Positions 40,628 through 49,723 are shown, counted from the first letter of the stretch. The stretch: DNA of 64,000 nucleotides from Microbispora siamensis (GCF_016863095.1 NZ_BOOF01000011.1:54064-118063), one strand, 5' to 3'. A program made the numbers and translations. Notes: generated by a model not told the origin, from the letters alone.

Positions 40628-40655
40628 GGACGGCGTTTCTGCGTCGAGGCCGTCC
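40628..40655. terminator. Possible terminator after SARP gene
   Basis: GGACGGC pairs with GCCGTCC around a 14-base loop, 64 bp after the SARP stop. The rest of the 405-bp stretch 40565-40969 shows no gene I can support; a minus-strand fragment near 40816-40895 reads like a protein tail (RRAEMDEVFPGLLGAL) but is too short to assign. Confidence 0.4.
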
Positions 40656-40969
40656 GTGCCCTGTCGCTCGATAGGGAATGACATCACCGCCCGGCGCGGC
40701 GGCATATCAACGGCGTTCGTCGGTGGCGCGAATATCGCCGGTGCTCTCCGCGGCCGTATGCCGGCGGGCGATTCGGTGAATAGCCGGCGACGAAATGGTT
40801 ATGCGGCGTCAGGTCTTCCTCGCCGGTTGACGGGTGAGGGCGCCGAGCAGCCCGGGAAACACCTCGTCCATCTCGGCGCGGCGCAGCGAGTTCATCCCGC
40901 GACGTCCCGACGTAGTACTGCCCGATCAATCGTACTTCTGCCGCAGAGTGGGCCGCGGACGAACGGAGA

Positions 40970-41177
40970 ATGTCCAAGACTGTGCGGTTCCACGAGATCG
41001 GCGGGGCCGAGGTGCTGCGGCTGGACGACCTGGAGCCGGGTGAGCCGGGGCCGGGCGAGGTGCGGATCCGGGTGGAGGCGATCGGCGTCAACAGGGCCGA
41101 GATCCTGTTCCGGTCCGGCGGTACATCGAGCCGGTGAAGCATGTGCCCGCCACGCTCGGCACCGAGGCGGCCGGAGG
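40970..41177 (+). pseudogene. Frameshifted and truncated zinc-type alcohol dehydrogenase/quinone reductase
   Basis: From ATG 40970 (ribosome site GGAG) the frame reads SKTVRFHEIGGAEVLRLDD, then PGPGEVRIRVEAIGVNRAE and ILFRSGG, a clear MDR-family N-terminus. It then hits an early stop. Shifting one base at about 41117 restores RYIEPVKHVPATLGTEAAG, the expected continuation, so one G has probably been lost. Similarity ends near 41177, so the gene is also truncated at the 3' end (about 70 of ~330 residues remain). This marks decayed DNA next to the biosynthetic cluster. Confidence 0.85.
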
Positions 41178-41230
41178 CCACAGCATGTGCCGAACGCTAC
41201 AGAGCCGGCGTCGCATCGCCGCCTCCTTTT

Positions 41231-41257
41231 AGGACTACAGTTTATATAACTGTACTC
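41231..41257. promoter_or_regulatory. 27-bp near-perfect palindrome (operator) before ATPase gene
   Basis: TACAGTT and AACTGTA flank TATAT; extending outward, 10 of 11 arm bases pair (GGAC/CTCC ends, one mismatch). It ends 8 bp before the first GTG of the ATPase gene. The AT-rich core may double as a -10 region. It probably binds a MarR/PadR/HxlR-type or antitoxin-like repressor; which one is unknown. Confidence 0.65.
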
Positions 41258-41265
41258 CTACTTCT

Positions 41266-42750
41266 GTGAGTGTGCGCATGGACAAGCCGGTCGAGATGTT
41301 CGACCGCGACTACGAATGGTCCGCCTTGACGCGGTTCATCACTGACGAGCAACCGGGCGCGACTCTCGGCGTGGTCTCCGGGCGACGCCGCCAGGGCAAG
41401 ACCTTCCTGCTGGACGCCGCATGTCGTGCCGCAGGCGGCTTCTACTTCGGAGCGACCGAGGCGGCCGATGCCGAATCGCTGCGCCGTTTGAGCGCCGCGC
41501 TGACCGCCCATGCCCGCCCTGCCACCCCCTACCATTTCGCCGACTGGTCCGAAGCTCTCGACGCACTCCTCGCTCTTGGCACCGAGCGGCCCACCCCCGT
41601 CGTGATCGACGAGTTTCCGTACCTCGCACGGGCGAACCCGGAGCTGCCTTCCCTCATCCAGGAGGCGTTCCGGCCGATGCGGGATCAGCGCACTGCATCC
41701 CGTACGCGTCTGTTGCTGTGTGGTTCGGCCCTGTCCTTCATGGGCCGGCTGTTGTCCGGCAACGCGCCGTTGCGTGGACGGGCGGGACTGGAACTGCTCG
41801 TCCGTCCGCTCGACCACCGTCTGGCCGCCGAGTTCTGGGGGATCTCCGATCCGGCGCTGGCTCTCAAGGTCAACGCGGTTGTCGGCGGCACGCCCGCCTA
41901 TCGTCGCGAGTTCGCACGGGGTGACACGCCGGTGGGACCGGAAGACTTCGACGACTGGGTGGTTCGCACCGTGCTCAACCCGGAGACGCCCCTGTTCCGT
42001 GAAGCCCGTTACCTACTGGCCGAGGAGCCGGACCTGCGTGACAGCGCCCTGTATCTGTCCGTCCTGGCGGCCGTCGCCGACGGCAACGCCACGCGCGGGG
42101 GTATGGCCGGCTACCTGGAGCGCAAGGCGACGGACATCGCGCATCCCATCAACGTCCTCGAAGACGCAGGCCTGTTGCATCGCGATTCGGACGTCTTCCG
42201 GGATAACCGCGCCACATATCGCATCTCCGAGCCGTTGATCCGCTTCTATCACGCCATCATGCGGCCGGTCTGGGACCAGCTCGAGCGACCGGGCAGCGCC
42301 GCCCGGGTCTGGCAGGCCAGCCGCCGCCGCTTCGTCAGCAATGTCCTCGGCCCGCATTTCGAGCAGATCTGCCGCGAGTGGTCGCTGCATCACGCCGATC
42401 CCGACCTGTTCGGCGGGCTGCCTGCCCGCGTCGGTCACGGTGTCGTCCACGATTCCAAAGCCAGAACCGGTCACGAGGTGGACGTGGCTGTGATCGGCAT
42501 CGCTGACGGCGGCAAGCCGCCGCTGCTGGCCGTCGGCGAAGCCAAATGGAACGACACGATGGGAATCGCTCACATCGAACGTCTCCAGCACATTCGCGAC
42601 TTGATCGCCGCGTCCGGCCGCTATGACACTACGCGTACCCGTCTCGTCTGCTTCAGCGGCACCGGATTCAACGACAGGGCGGTGGCCCAGGCGAGCGCCT
42701 CACCCGATGTGCACCTGATCGACCTGCCGGCCCTGTACGGCCGGAGCTGA
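41266..42750 (+). CDS. Archaeal-type ATPase (AAA fold) with C-terminal DUF234/nuclease-like domain
   Basis: 494 residues from GTG 41266 (GTG 41272 and ATG 41278 are alternatives). Walker A is SGRRRQGKTFLL near residue 40 and Walker B is PVVIDEFPYL near 105. A LLLCGSALSFMGRLLSG sensor segment follows, then a winged-helix region, then a DUF234-like C-terminus with KARTGHEVDVAVIG and LLAVGEAKW. The D...ExK spacing there resembles PD-(D/E)xK nucleases. Proteins of this family are common in archaea and mobile bacterial DNA; their role is unproven and may be defence- or toxin-linked. It stands alone between an operator palindrome and a terminator, beside a pseudogene, so it may have been acquired. 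Confidence 0.85.
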   Translation: MSVRMDKPVEMFDRDYEWSALTRFITDEQPGATLGVVSGRRRQGKTFLLDAACRAAGGFYFGATEAADAESLRRLSAALTAHARPATPYHFADWSEALDALLALGTERPTPVVIDEFPYLARANPELPSLIQEAFRPMRDQRTASRTRLLLCGSALSFMGRLLSGNAPLRGRAGLELLVRPLDHRLAAEFWGISDPALALKVNAVVGGTPAYRREFARGDTPVGPEDFDDWVVRTVLNPETPLFREARYLLAEEPDLRDSALYLSVLAAVADGNATRGGMAGYLERKATDIAHPINVLEDAGLLHRDSDVFRDNRATYRISEPLIRFYHAIMRPVWDQLERPGSAARVWQASRRRFVSNVLGPHFEQICREWSLHHADPDLFGGLPARVGHGVVHDSKARTGHEVDVAVIGIADGGKPPLLAVGEAKWNDTMGIAHIERLQHIRDLIAASGRYDTTRTRLVCFSGTGFNDRAVAQASASPDVHLIDLPALYGRS

Positions 42751-42751
42751 C

Positions 42752-42779
42752 GCGAGCCGGCCTGTCGCGGCCGGCTCGC
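42752..42779. terminator. Hairpin after ATPase gene
   Basis: GCGAGCCGGCC pairs with GGCCGGCTCGC (11-bp arms, 6-base loop) starting 2 bp after the ATPase stop. It ends this single-gene unit before the metallo-beta-lactamase-fold gene. Confidence 0.8.
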
Positions 42780-42836
42780 TGTGGCAGGGAGGCCGTCGGT
42801 AGGGTCCCCTGGGGTAGGACGCCGACGAGAGGGATC

Positions 42837-43772
42837 GTGAGCGTGGTGGAGCGGGCCGACGGGGCGGGGCTGCACGAGGTGGGGCCGGGGATCTTCGCCT
42901 GGGTGCAGCCGGACGGCACCTGGTGGGTGAACAACGCCGGAGCCGTGGCGGGCGACGGCGGCGTGCTGATCGTCGACACCTGCGCGACCGAGGCGCGCAC
43001 CCGGCGGTTTCTCGGCGCGGTCGCCGAGGCGACCGGTGACGCCCCGGTCCGGATGGCGGTGAACACCCACCAGCACGGGGACCACTGCTACGGAAACAGC
43101 CTGCTTCCGGACGACACGGTCGTCTTCGGGCACGCGGCGATGAGAGAGGCGTTGCTGGCCGATCCGATCATCGACGGCTGCCCGCCGGTGTGGACGCCGG
43201 TGCCCGACTGGGGACACGTGACGCGCCGCCCGCCGACGGTGGTGTTCACCTCCGAGTTGACCGTCCATCTCGGGGCGCGCCGCGTCGAGTTGCGGCACCC
43301 CGGCCACGCCGCGCACACCCCCGGGGACGTGGTGGCGTGGCTTCCCGGCGAACGGGTGCTGTTCGCCGGGGACCTGCTGTTCAACGGGCTCACGCCGCTG
43401 GTGCTGATGGGGTCGCTTGAGGGGGCGTTGCGGTCGCTGGACTGGCTGGCGGCCTTCGAACCCGAGCACGTCGTGCCGGGACACGGGCCGCTCGCCACCG
43501 CCTCCGAGTTGCCGGAGATCCTGGCCGCGCACGAGCGGTACTACCGATTCGTCCTCGACGCCGCCCGAGCGGGACGTGAGAACGGGCTCACCCCGCTGGC
43601 CGCCGCGCAGGCGGCCGACCTGGGCGAGTTCGCCGGATGGGCGGACGCCGAGCGCCTGGTGCTCAACCTCCACCGTGCCTACGCCGAGGCCGAAGGCGGC
43701 GAGGTGGATCTCCTCGCCGCCTTGGCCGACGCCGTGACCTGGCACGGCGGGCCGCTGCCGACCTCAGTCTGA
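42837..43772 (+). CDS. Metallo-beta-lactamase-fold hydrolase
   Basis: 311 residues from GTG 42837. The zinc motif NTHQHGDHCYGNS (HxHxDH) lies near residue 66; further ligands are His in RHPGHAAHTPGD, Asp in LFAGDLLFNG and His in VVPGHGPL. There is no signal peptide. The length and layout fit the broad MBL-fold hydrolase group that includes quinoprotein-relay-like and glyoxalase II-like enzymes rather than a classical antibiotic beta-lactamase. It ends 8 bp before the converging GH3 gene. The substrate is unknown. Confidence 0.88.
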   Translation: MSVVERADGAGLHEVGPGIFAWVQPDGTWWVNNAGAVAGDGGVLIVDTCATEARTRRFLGAVAEATGDAPVRMAVNTHQHGDHCYGNSLLPDDTVVFGHAAMREALLADPIIDGCPPVWTPVPDWGHVTRRPPTVVFTSELTVHLGARRVELRHPGHAAHTPGDVVAWLPGERVLFAGDLLFNGLTPLVLMGSLEGALRSLDWLAAFEPEHVVPGHGPLATASELPEILAAHERYYRFVLDAARAGRENGLTPLAAAQAADLGEFAGWADAERLVLNLHRAYAEAEGGEVDLLAALADAVTWHGGPLPTSV

Positions 43773-43780
43773 GGCCGGCG

Positions 43781-46700
43781 TCACGACCAGCCCTGCAGCC
43801 CGGCTCCGTACGGATAGAGAGGGTTGCCGTAGGTGGTGGGGACGGTCTGGCCCGCGTCGATGCGGGCCCGGATCTCCGACCGCTGGGCGGCGGTGGCCCC
43901 CAGGTCGTAGGGGAGGTTCCAGTCCTCGACGGCGTCGGCGAGCACATCGCCGCCGCCCGGCTTGAGGATCTGGTCGAGGCTACGCGGGAGCTGCCACGGC
44001 AGGCGGCCGCGCGGCGTGTAGTCGCCGAACAGCAGCGAGGCCGTGGCCGGGCCGACCTCCTCACCGCCCCGGTACGTCACCACGATGGCGTCGGCCAGGC
44101 CGTTCCACTCACTGATGACGATAGGCCGGGGGAGGGTCAGCACGACGACCACCGGAATGCCCTGGTTCTTGAAGTTCTGCATGACGGCCAGCTGGTCGGC
44201 GGGCAACTGGGGCTGCTCCTTCACCCACGCGGTGGCGTGCGTGTAGGTCGGCTCGCCGACCGCCACGATCGCGAGCTTGGGCGAAGGCCCGGTGTCCTGG
44301 TAGACGTTGACGCCCGCGGTGGCCGCCCGCGCCTTGACCGCGTCCAGCAGCGTCTGCGAGCCGTACTCCTGGTGGAAGAAGCTCGTCCAGATGCAGCAGG
44401 CCGATCCGTCGGTGGCCCGCGGACCGGCGACCACGACGTTGTCGCCCGCCTTGAGCTTCAGCGGCAGCACGCCGTTGTTCTTGAGCAGCGTGATGGACTC
44501 CCGGGCGGCCTGGTTGGCGAGCGCGACGTACGACGGCTGGTGGAAGCGGTAGGGACCGTTCACCGGGTCGCCGTACGGGCGCTCGAACACGCCGAGCGTG
44601 AACTTCAGGCGCAGGATCCGGGTCACCGCGTCGTTGATCCGCGCGATCGGGACGTTTGCCAGGAAGGTCGCCATCGTGAACCCGGTGGCGCCGGGGTCGG
44701 CCCCGCCCATCACGTCGGAGCCGGCGTTGGCGGCCTTGACCCAGACCGAGGACGGCAGCCAGTCGGTGGTGATGAGACCGGTGTAGCCGAGGTTGTTCCG
44801 CAGGTAGTCGAGGATCGGCTTGCTGTCGCCCGCGCCCGAGCCGCCCGGGTCGAGGTAGGAGCTCCCGGCGTACCCCGGCATGATGTTGACCGCGCCGGCC
44901 TCCATCGCGGCCCTGAACGGGATCATGTGGTACTTGATCGTCACCGCGTCGTAGGTGATCCCGGCCTCGCCGCCCGCGCCCTCGCCCGGCCAGTGCTTGA
45001 CGGTCGCCAGCACGGAGGCGGGGTTGAGCTCGGGGCCGCCCTGGAGCCCGGCCACCAGCGCGCGGACCTGGGCGGCCGCGACGTCGGCGTTCTCGCCGTT
45101 GCCCTCCTGGATGCGGGGGTAGAGGACCTTGGTGCCGACCTCGGCGAGCGGGCCGAGCACGCCGCGCGCCCCGACCTCGAGCTCCTCGCGGCGCTGCATG
45201 TCGCCGAGCTTGTAGTCGAGCGCGTAATCCTTGCCCGCCGCGAGCGCGCTCTGCAGGGGGTAGGTGGTCTGGTATCCGGCGATGGTGTCGCCCGCCGAGA
45301 CGGGCGGGATGCCGAGCCGGGTTCCGGACGCGCCCAGCAGGACGGCGTGCAGGTCGTTCGGCAACGCCGGGCCGAAGTGCCAGCCCGAGAGCGGGTAGGT
45401 CTGGGCGTTGTAGAACATCTGGTACGCCTTCTCCTCGGGGGTCATCCTGCCGAGAAGGTCGTTGACTCGGGTTTCGACGGGCAGCCGCCAGTTCTCGTAC
45501 GGCTCGATCGTGCCGTTCTTGTTGAGGTCGCGGGCGCCGTTGACGATCGGGACGCCGTCGGCGACCTGCTCGATGTCGGGCAGGTAGACGCTGAAGGTGC
45601 GGATGTTCGACGTCGTCCTGGCGCCCGACCCGCTCACCGCGACGACGAACCACTTGTACGTCCACCGGTCGGGGATGTCCCAGGTGGGCGTGTAGCTCGT
45701 GCCGGTCGGCTCGGCGACCTTGGTGTAGAGGTCGATCAGGTTGCCCGAGGCGGTGAAGTCGTAGTCGGTGCGGCTGACGTTCAGCCAGACCTCGTAGCGC
45801 GCCGCGCCGGAGACGGCCGCCCAGGAGAACGCGGGCCGCCGGGTGTCGGTGATCATGGCCTTGTCGGCGGGGGCGGACAGCGCGAACTGACCGGTGGTCG
45901 CCGGGGCCTTGGTGGGCGGGGACAGCAGGGGAGCGGTCGTGGCCGCCGTGTCCACGGTGCCGAAGACCTGGAACTCCCAGAGCGAGTAGCCGTAGCCTGT
46001 CGCGCGGGCCGTGCCGACGAAGCGGACGTAGCGGCCGTCGCCGGTGACGTTCAGGTTCTCGACGCCGCCCCTGCCGCTGGTCGTGGTGTAGATCGGCGTC
46101 CACGACGTGCCGTTGGCGGACACCTCGATCCGGTAACCCGTGGCGTACGCGGACTCCCAGTTGAGCGTGACACCGGTGACGTGCCCGGCGCCGCCGAGGT
46201 CCACCCGCAGCCACTGGTCGTCGGAGTACTGGCTCGACCAGCGGGTCGTCGTCCGCCCGTCGAGGGCCGCCGCCGGAGCGTTGCCGCCCTCCCAGGACGA
46301 GGCCGTCACCTGCTTGTACGCCGAGATCGGCGTCCCGCCCGGCGGGTCGGTGGTGCCGCCTCCACTGGTGTGGACGGCGAACTCCCACAGCGAGTAGCCC
46401 CAGCCGGTGGCGCGGGCGGTGCCGTACAGACGGACGTACCGGCCCGAGCCGGTGACGTCGAGGGTCTGCGTGCCGCCGGTGCCGGTGGTCGTGCTGTAGA
46501 CGTCGGTCCAGGTGGAGGCGTTGTCGGACACCTGGATCTTGAAGGCCGTCGCGTAGGCCGCCTCCCAGGTCAGGACGACCTTGCAGATCGTCTTGGCCGC
46601 GCCCAGGTCCACCTGAAGCCACTGCGGGTCGGCGGCGGCGCTGGACCAGCGGGTGCCGGGGTCACCGTCCACCGCCGCCGACGCGGGCGTCCCGGCGTTC

Positions 46701-47254
46701 TCGGTGGACGAGGCGGTCGCGGGCCGGTTCAGCGCGGCGTTGGGGCCGGCGCAGCCCGAGGAGGTGCCGGTGGTGCCGTAGACCTGGAACTCCCACAGGG
46801 AGTAGCCGTAGCCGGTGGCGCGGGCGGTGCCGTAGACCCGGACGTACCGGCCCGAGCCGGTGACGTTTAGGGTCTGCGTGCCGCCGGTGCCGGTGGTGGT
46901 GGAGTAGACGTCGGTCCAGGTGGTGGCGTCGGCCGACACCTGGATCTTGAAGGCCGTGGCGTAGGCGGCCTCCCAGTTGAGGGTGACCTGGCTCAGCGTC
47001 GCCGTTGCGCCGAGGTCGACCTGGAGCCACTGCGGGTCACCGAACGCGCTGGACCACCGGGTGCCGGTGTCGCCGTCCACCGCCGCCGAGGCGGGAGTGC
47101 CGGCGTTCTCACTGGACGAGGCCGTCGCGGTCTTGCCCTGCGACAGCAGGACGGGTGCGGCGTGGGCGGGCCCGGCGACGACGCTCGCGAGCAGCGCCAG
47201 CGCCACCGCCAGGACGAGAGCGAGCCCGCGCGGGAACGGAAGGGTGTGCTTCAT
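43781..47254 (-). CDS. Secreted GH3 glycosidase with three N-terminal F5/8C (CBM32-like) modules
   Basis: 1157 residues from ATG 47254 with AGGAG at 5 bp. A signal peptide ends at PAHA. Three discoidin/F5-8C modules follow (about 33-165, 175-305, 315-445), each with SAAVDGDTGTRWSS-type and SLWEFQVYG-type ends; then an Fn3-like domain (~465-560). The GH3 catalytic domains follow, with KHWPGEGAGGEAG and the nucleophile Asp near residue 831 in GYTGLITTDWL, and the C-terminal alpha/beta sandwich (SITLLKNNGVLPL, GRLPWQLP). Family members are exo-beta-glucosidases and relatives. The adjacent GH64 gene suggests beta-1,3-glucan (fungal wall) degradation. The module DNA is nearly identical to that of the GH64 gene. 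Confidence 0.93.
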   Translation of the reverse strand: MKHTLPFPRGLALVLAVALALLASVVAGPAHAAPVLLSQGKTATASSSENAGTPASAAVDGDTGTRWSSAFGDPQWLQVDLGATATLSQVTLNWEAAYATAFKIQVSADATTWTDVYSTTTGTGGTQTLNVTGSGRYVRVYGTARATGYGYSLWEFQVYGTTGTSSGCAGPNAALNRPATASSTENAGTPASAAVDGDPGTRWSSAAADPQWLQVDLGAAKTICKVVLTWEAAYATAFKIQVSDNASTWTDVYSTTTGTGGTQTLDVTGSGRYVRLYGTARATGWGYSLWEFAVHTSGGGTTDPPGGTPISAYKQVTASSWEGGNAPAAALDGRTTTRWSSQYSDDQWLRVDLGGAGHVTGVTLNWESAYATGYRIEVSANGTSWTPIYTTTSGRGGVENLNVTGDGRYVRFVGTARATGYGYSLWEFQVFGTVDTAATTAPLLSPPTKAPATTGQFALSAPADKAMITDTRRPAFSWAAVSGAARYEVWLNVSRTDYDFTASGNLIDLYTKVAEPTGTSYTPTWDIPDRWTYKWFVVAVSGSGARTTSNIRTFSVYLPDIEQVADGVPIVNGARDLNKNGTIEPYENWRLPVETRVNDLLGRMTPEEKAYQMFYNAQTYPLSGWHFGPALPNDLHAVLLGASGTRLGIPPVSAGDTIAGYQTTYPLQSALAAGKDYALDYKLGDMQRREELEVGARGVLGPLAEVGTKVLYPRIQEGNGENADVAAAQVRALVAGLQGGPELNPASVLATVKHWPGEGAGGEAGITYDAVTIKYHMIPFRAAMEAGAVNIMPGYAGSSYLDPGGSGAGDSKPILDYLRNNLGYTGLITTDWLPSSVWVKAANAGSDVMGGADPGATGFTMATFLANVPIARINDAVTRILRLKFTLGVFERPYGDPVNGPYRFHQPSYVALANQAARESITLLKNNGVLPLKLKAGDNVVVAGPRATDGSACCIWTSFFHQEYGSQTLLDAVKARAATAGVNVYQDTGPSPKLAIVAVGEPTYTHATAWVKEQPQLPADQLAVMQNFKNQGIPVVVVLTLPRPIVISEWNGLADAIVVTYRGGEEVGPATASLLFGDYTPRGRLPWQLPRSLDQILKPGGGDVLADAVEDWNLPYDLGATAAQRSEIRARIDAGQTVPTTYGNPLYPYGAGLQGWS

Positions 47255-47271
47255 CGCGTCTCCTGCCTGCG

Positions 47272-49035
47272 CTACCAGCCGACCGCGACCAGCAGCCACT
47301 GCGGGTCGCCGTGCGAGATGAACGAGGACTGGCCCGCGTAGTCGTCGTAGGGGAAGCCGTAGGCGAGCTTGCCGATGGCGTGGTCGTGCCAGAACTTCGC
47401 GTAGTAGTTCGCCGGGGCGGCCTTGTAGTAGTTCGCGGGGTCGGACTGCTGGGCGTCGGACAGCCCGGCGACGTGCCGGTTCAGCGCCGCGCACATCTTC
47501 GGGGCCTCGGCGAGCGGTCCGGCGCACCCGGTGACCTGCGAGGTCGTCGCCGTCACGCCCTGCTGGGCGGCGTAGCCGGTGAAGTAGTTCGCGTACGCCC
47601 CGCCGGGCTGGAAGATCGACGCGCTGCCCGGAGCCGGGATGCGGTACGGCGCCTGCACCTGGGCCAGCGGCTTGAACTCGGCAGGCACCTCGTCGATGAA
47701 CCGCTGGAACGTCGCCGCGCGGGACTCGGCGAAGGTGGCGTAGTCCTCGCCGACCGCCACGTCGTAGCCGTCGCGGGCGTGCAGGCGCATCGCGAGCTTC
47801 AGCCCGAACGCGTCCACCCGGGTCGTGTTGCCGTTGAAGACCGAGGGCCCGACGGTGAACTCGATGAAGTCGTAGTACTGGCTGTTGGGGGAGCCGAGGT
47901 AGAAGTACATCCGGCCCGCCGTGTTGGCCGGCATGTCGAAGTAGGGCTGCTCGGCGATCGAGTGGACCTGGCCGTTGTAGCTCCAGTAGACCTGCGAGTC
48001 GGGATACTGGCCGTTGGTCCGGTTGAGGATCTTGACCATGACGACGTTCCTGGCCGCCGGGATGTTGGAGGTGTCGCCCCAGAAGGCGTCGGGCGGCGGG
48101 GTCGTCGGATCGGTCGAGCCGCCCGTGGTGTTCACGGTGAAGCTCCACAGCGAGTAGCCGTACGCGGTGGCGCGGGCGGTGCCGTACATCCGGACGTACC
48201 GGCCCGAGCCGGTGACGTTCAGGGTCTGCGTGCCGCCGGTGCCGGTGGTGGTGGAGTAGACGTCGGTCCAGGTGGAGGCGTTGTCGGACACCTGGATCTT
48301 GAAGGCCGTCGCGTAGGCGGCCTCCCACGCCAGGACGACCTTGCAGATCGTCTTGACGGAGCCCAGGTCCACCTGAAGCCACTGGGGGTCGCCGAACGCG
48401 CTGGACCAGCGGGTCGCGCCGTTGCCGTCCACCGCCGCGGACGCGGGCGTCGCGGCGTTCTCGGCGGAGGAGGCGGTCGCCGGCCTGCCCTGGGCGGCGT
48501 CGGCCGTGCCGCAGGCGGTGCCGGACGTCGTGCCGTAGACCTGGAACTCCCACAGGGAGTAGCCGTACGCGGTGGCGCGGGCGGTGCCATAGACCCGGAC
48601 GTACCGGCCCGAGCCGGTCACGGTGAGGTTCTGTACGCCGCCGGCGCCGGTGGTGGTGGAGTAGACGTCGGTCCAGGTGGTGGCGTCGGCCGACACCTGA
48701 ATCTTGAACGAGGTGGCGTAGGCGGCCTCCCAGTTGAGGGTGACCTGGCTCAGCGTCGCCGTTGCGCCGAGGTCGACCTGAAGCCACTGCGGGTCGCTGA
48801 ACGCACTGGACCACCGGGTGCCGGTGTTCCCGTCGACGGCGGCCGACGCCGGTGTGCCGGCGTTCTCGGTGGACGAGGCGGTCGCGGGTTTGCCCTGCGA
48901 CAGCAGGGCGGGCGCGGCCGTGGCCGGCGAGGACACGGCCGTCGCCGCGACGACGCAGGCCACGACCAGGACCAGTGCGCTGAGCACGGCCGTCAGGGCG
49001 CGGCGCGCGGGATGGATCGTCGAACGCTTTCTCAT
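47272..49035 (-). CDS. Secreted GH64-type beta-1,3-glucanase with two F5/8C modules
   Basis: 587 residues. A signal peptide (to SPATAAP) is followed by two F5/8C modules (about 42-170 and 175-300), each with TRWSSAF(S/G)DPQWLQVDLG and YVR(V/M)YGTARATAYGYSLW. A Pro/Thr linker leads to a ~275-residue domain with VMVKILNRTNGQYPDSQVYW, SIAEQPYFDMPANTAGRMYF and NTTRVDAFGLKLAMRLH. This matches GH64/thaumatin-like beta-1,3-glucanases, which release pentasaccharides from laminarin. It is transcribed with the GH3 gene 17 bp downstream, so the pair would digest beta-1,3-glucan to glucose. Confidence 0.9.
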   Translation of the reverse strand: MRKRSTIHPARRALTAVLSALVLVVACVVAATAVSSPATAAPALLSQGKPATASSTENAGTPASAAVDGNTGTRWSSAFSDPQWLQVDLGATATLSQVTLNWEAAYATSFKIQVSADATTWTDVYSTTTGAGGVQNLTVTGSGRYVRVYGTARATAYGYSLWEFQVYGTTSGTACGTADAAQGRPATASSAENAATPASAAVDGNGATRWSSAFGDPQWLQVDLGSVKTICKVVLAWEAAYATAFKIQVSDNASTWTDVYSTTTGTGGTQTLNVTGSGRYVRMYGTARATAYGYSLWSFTVNTTGGSTDPTTPPPDAFWGDTSNIPAARNVVMVKILNRTNGQYPDSQVYWSYNGQVHSIAEQPYFDMPANTAGRMYFYLGSPNSQYYDFIEFTVGPSVFNGNTTRVDAFGLKLAMRLHARDGYDVAVGEDYATFAESRAATFQRFIDEVPAEFKPLAQVQAPYRIPAPGSASIFQPGGAYANYFTGYAAQQGVTATTSQVTGCAGPLAEAPKMCAALNRHVAGLSDAQQSDPANYYKAAPANYYAKFWHDHAIGKLAYGFPYDDYAGQSSFISHGDPQWLLVAVGW

Positions 49036-49246
49036 GATGGCGATCTCTCTTCGGGGGGTGAACGGGGACGAGCCCTGACCAGAGAATGATCGCCTTCGAT
49101 ACTTAGGTCAATACTTGAATTTAGTGTGCAAGAAAAAATCTTGACGTGCGAGGTCCACTGCCGCCGACGGCCGGGAGTTGCCGAGGGGCCGTATGTTCCG
49201 CTGTCCGGAATCGTCGGCACTGCTCCGGTCTCCAGCCGGGAGCGCG
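49036..49246. promoter_or_regulatory. AT-rich promoter region of the GH64-GH3 operon
   Basis: The 211-bp gap contains an AT-rich island (49095-49145) with ATACTT repeated at 49099 and 49111 and the inverted repeat CAAGA-AAAAA-TCTTG (49129-49143). It is the likely promoter/operator of the minus-strand GH64 gene; individual -35/-10 boxes are not clear. The rest holds nothing recognisable. Confidence 0.4.
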
Positions 49247-49702
49247 TCAGAGCCGGCTGAACACGGCGGCCAGCGTTTCTATCTCCTGCGCGGAGAGCTT
49301 GTCGGTGAAGTGGCGGCGTACCGCGGCGTCCAGGCCGGGAAGCGCGGCGGTGATCGCGGCGCGCCCACTGTCGGTGAGGGTGACGATGACGCCGCCGGCG
49401 CGTTCGCGGGCGACGAGTCCACGGGTGCTCATGCGAGTGAGCTGGTGGGAGACGCGGGTGCGGTCCCAGCCGAGTGACGCGGCGAGCTCGCTCTGGCGCA
49501 GCGCGCCTCCCGCCTTGCCGAGGTTGACGAGGATCGCCAGGTCGGGCTCGGACAGGCCCGCCGCCTCGGCGGTGTCCGCGATCACGCGGGCCCGGACGAC
49601 CTCATGGGCGCGCTTGAAGGCCGCCCAGAAGTCGACGGGCTCCGATGCGACGCCGGTCACGGCCTCGTTCGATGCTGCGGCCTCTCCATCTCGTGTTGAC
49701 AT
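49247..49702 (-). CDS. MarR-family transcriptional regulator
   Basis: 151 residues from ATG 49702, with GAGG 8 bp upstream. It has the winged helix-turn-helix LSEPDLAILVNLGKAGGALRQSELAASLGWDRTRVSHQLTRMSTRGLVARERAGG and flanking dimerisation helices. It is divergent from an aldo-keto reductase gene, and the gap contains two GTTGAnATATCAAC palindromes. One of these overlaps its own start codon, so autorepression together with control of the reductase gene is expected. The inducer is unknown, probably a small reactive or phenolic compound. Confidence 0.93.
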   Translation of the reverse strand: MSTRDGEAAASNEAVTGVASEPVDFWAAFKRAHEVVRARVIADTAEAAGLSEPDLAILVNLGKAGGALRQSELAASLGWDRTRVSHQLTRMSTRGLVARERAGGVIVTLTDSGRAAITAALPGLDAAVRRHFTDKLSAQEIETLAAVFSRL

Positions 49703-49708
49703 ATCAAC
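49695..49708. promoter_or_regulatory. MarR operator 1 (overlaps marR start)
   Basis: GTTGACATATCAAC, palindromic 5-bp arms GTTGA/TCAAC, covers the ATG of the MarR gene (49700-49702). Its match to operator 2 differs by one base. Confidence 0.75.
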
Positions 49709-49723
49709 AAGCCTCTTCCTAGT

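Noticed and set aside
42837..43772. MBL-fold gene considered as an antibiotic-resistance beta-lactamase
   Set aside because: No signal peptide, and the length and loop layout resemble general MBL-fold hydrolases.
43637..46870. A 1077-codon plus-strand frame opposite the GH3 gene
   Set aside because: Low-complexity Arg/Gly/Val composition and no motif; the minus strand encodes GH3 and F5/8C modules.
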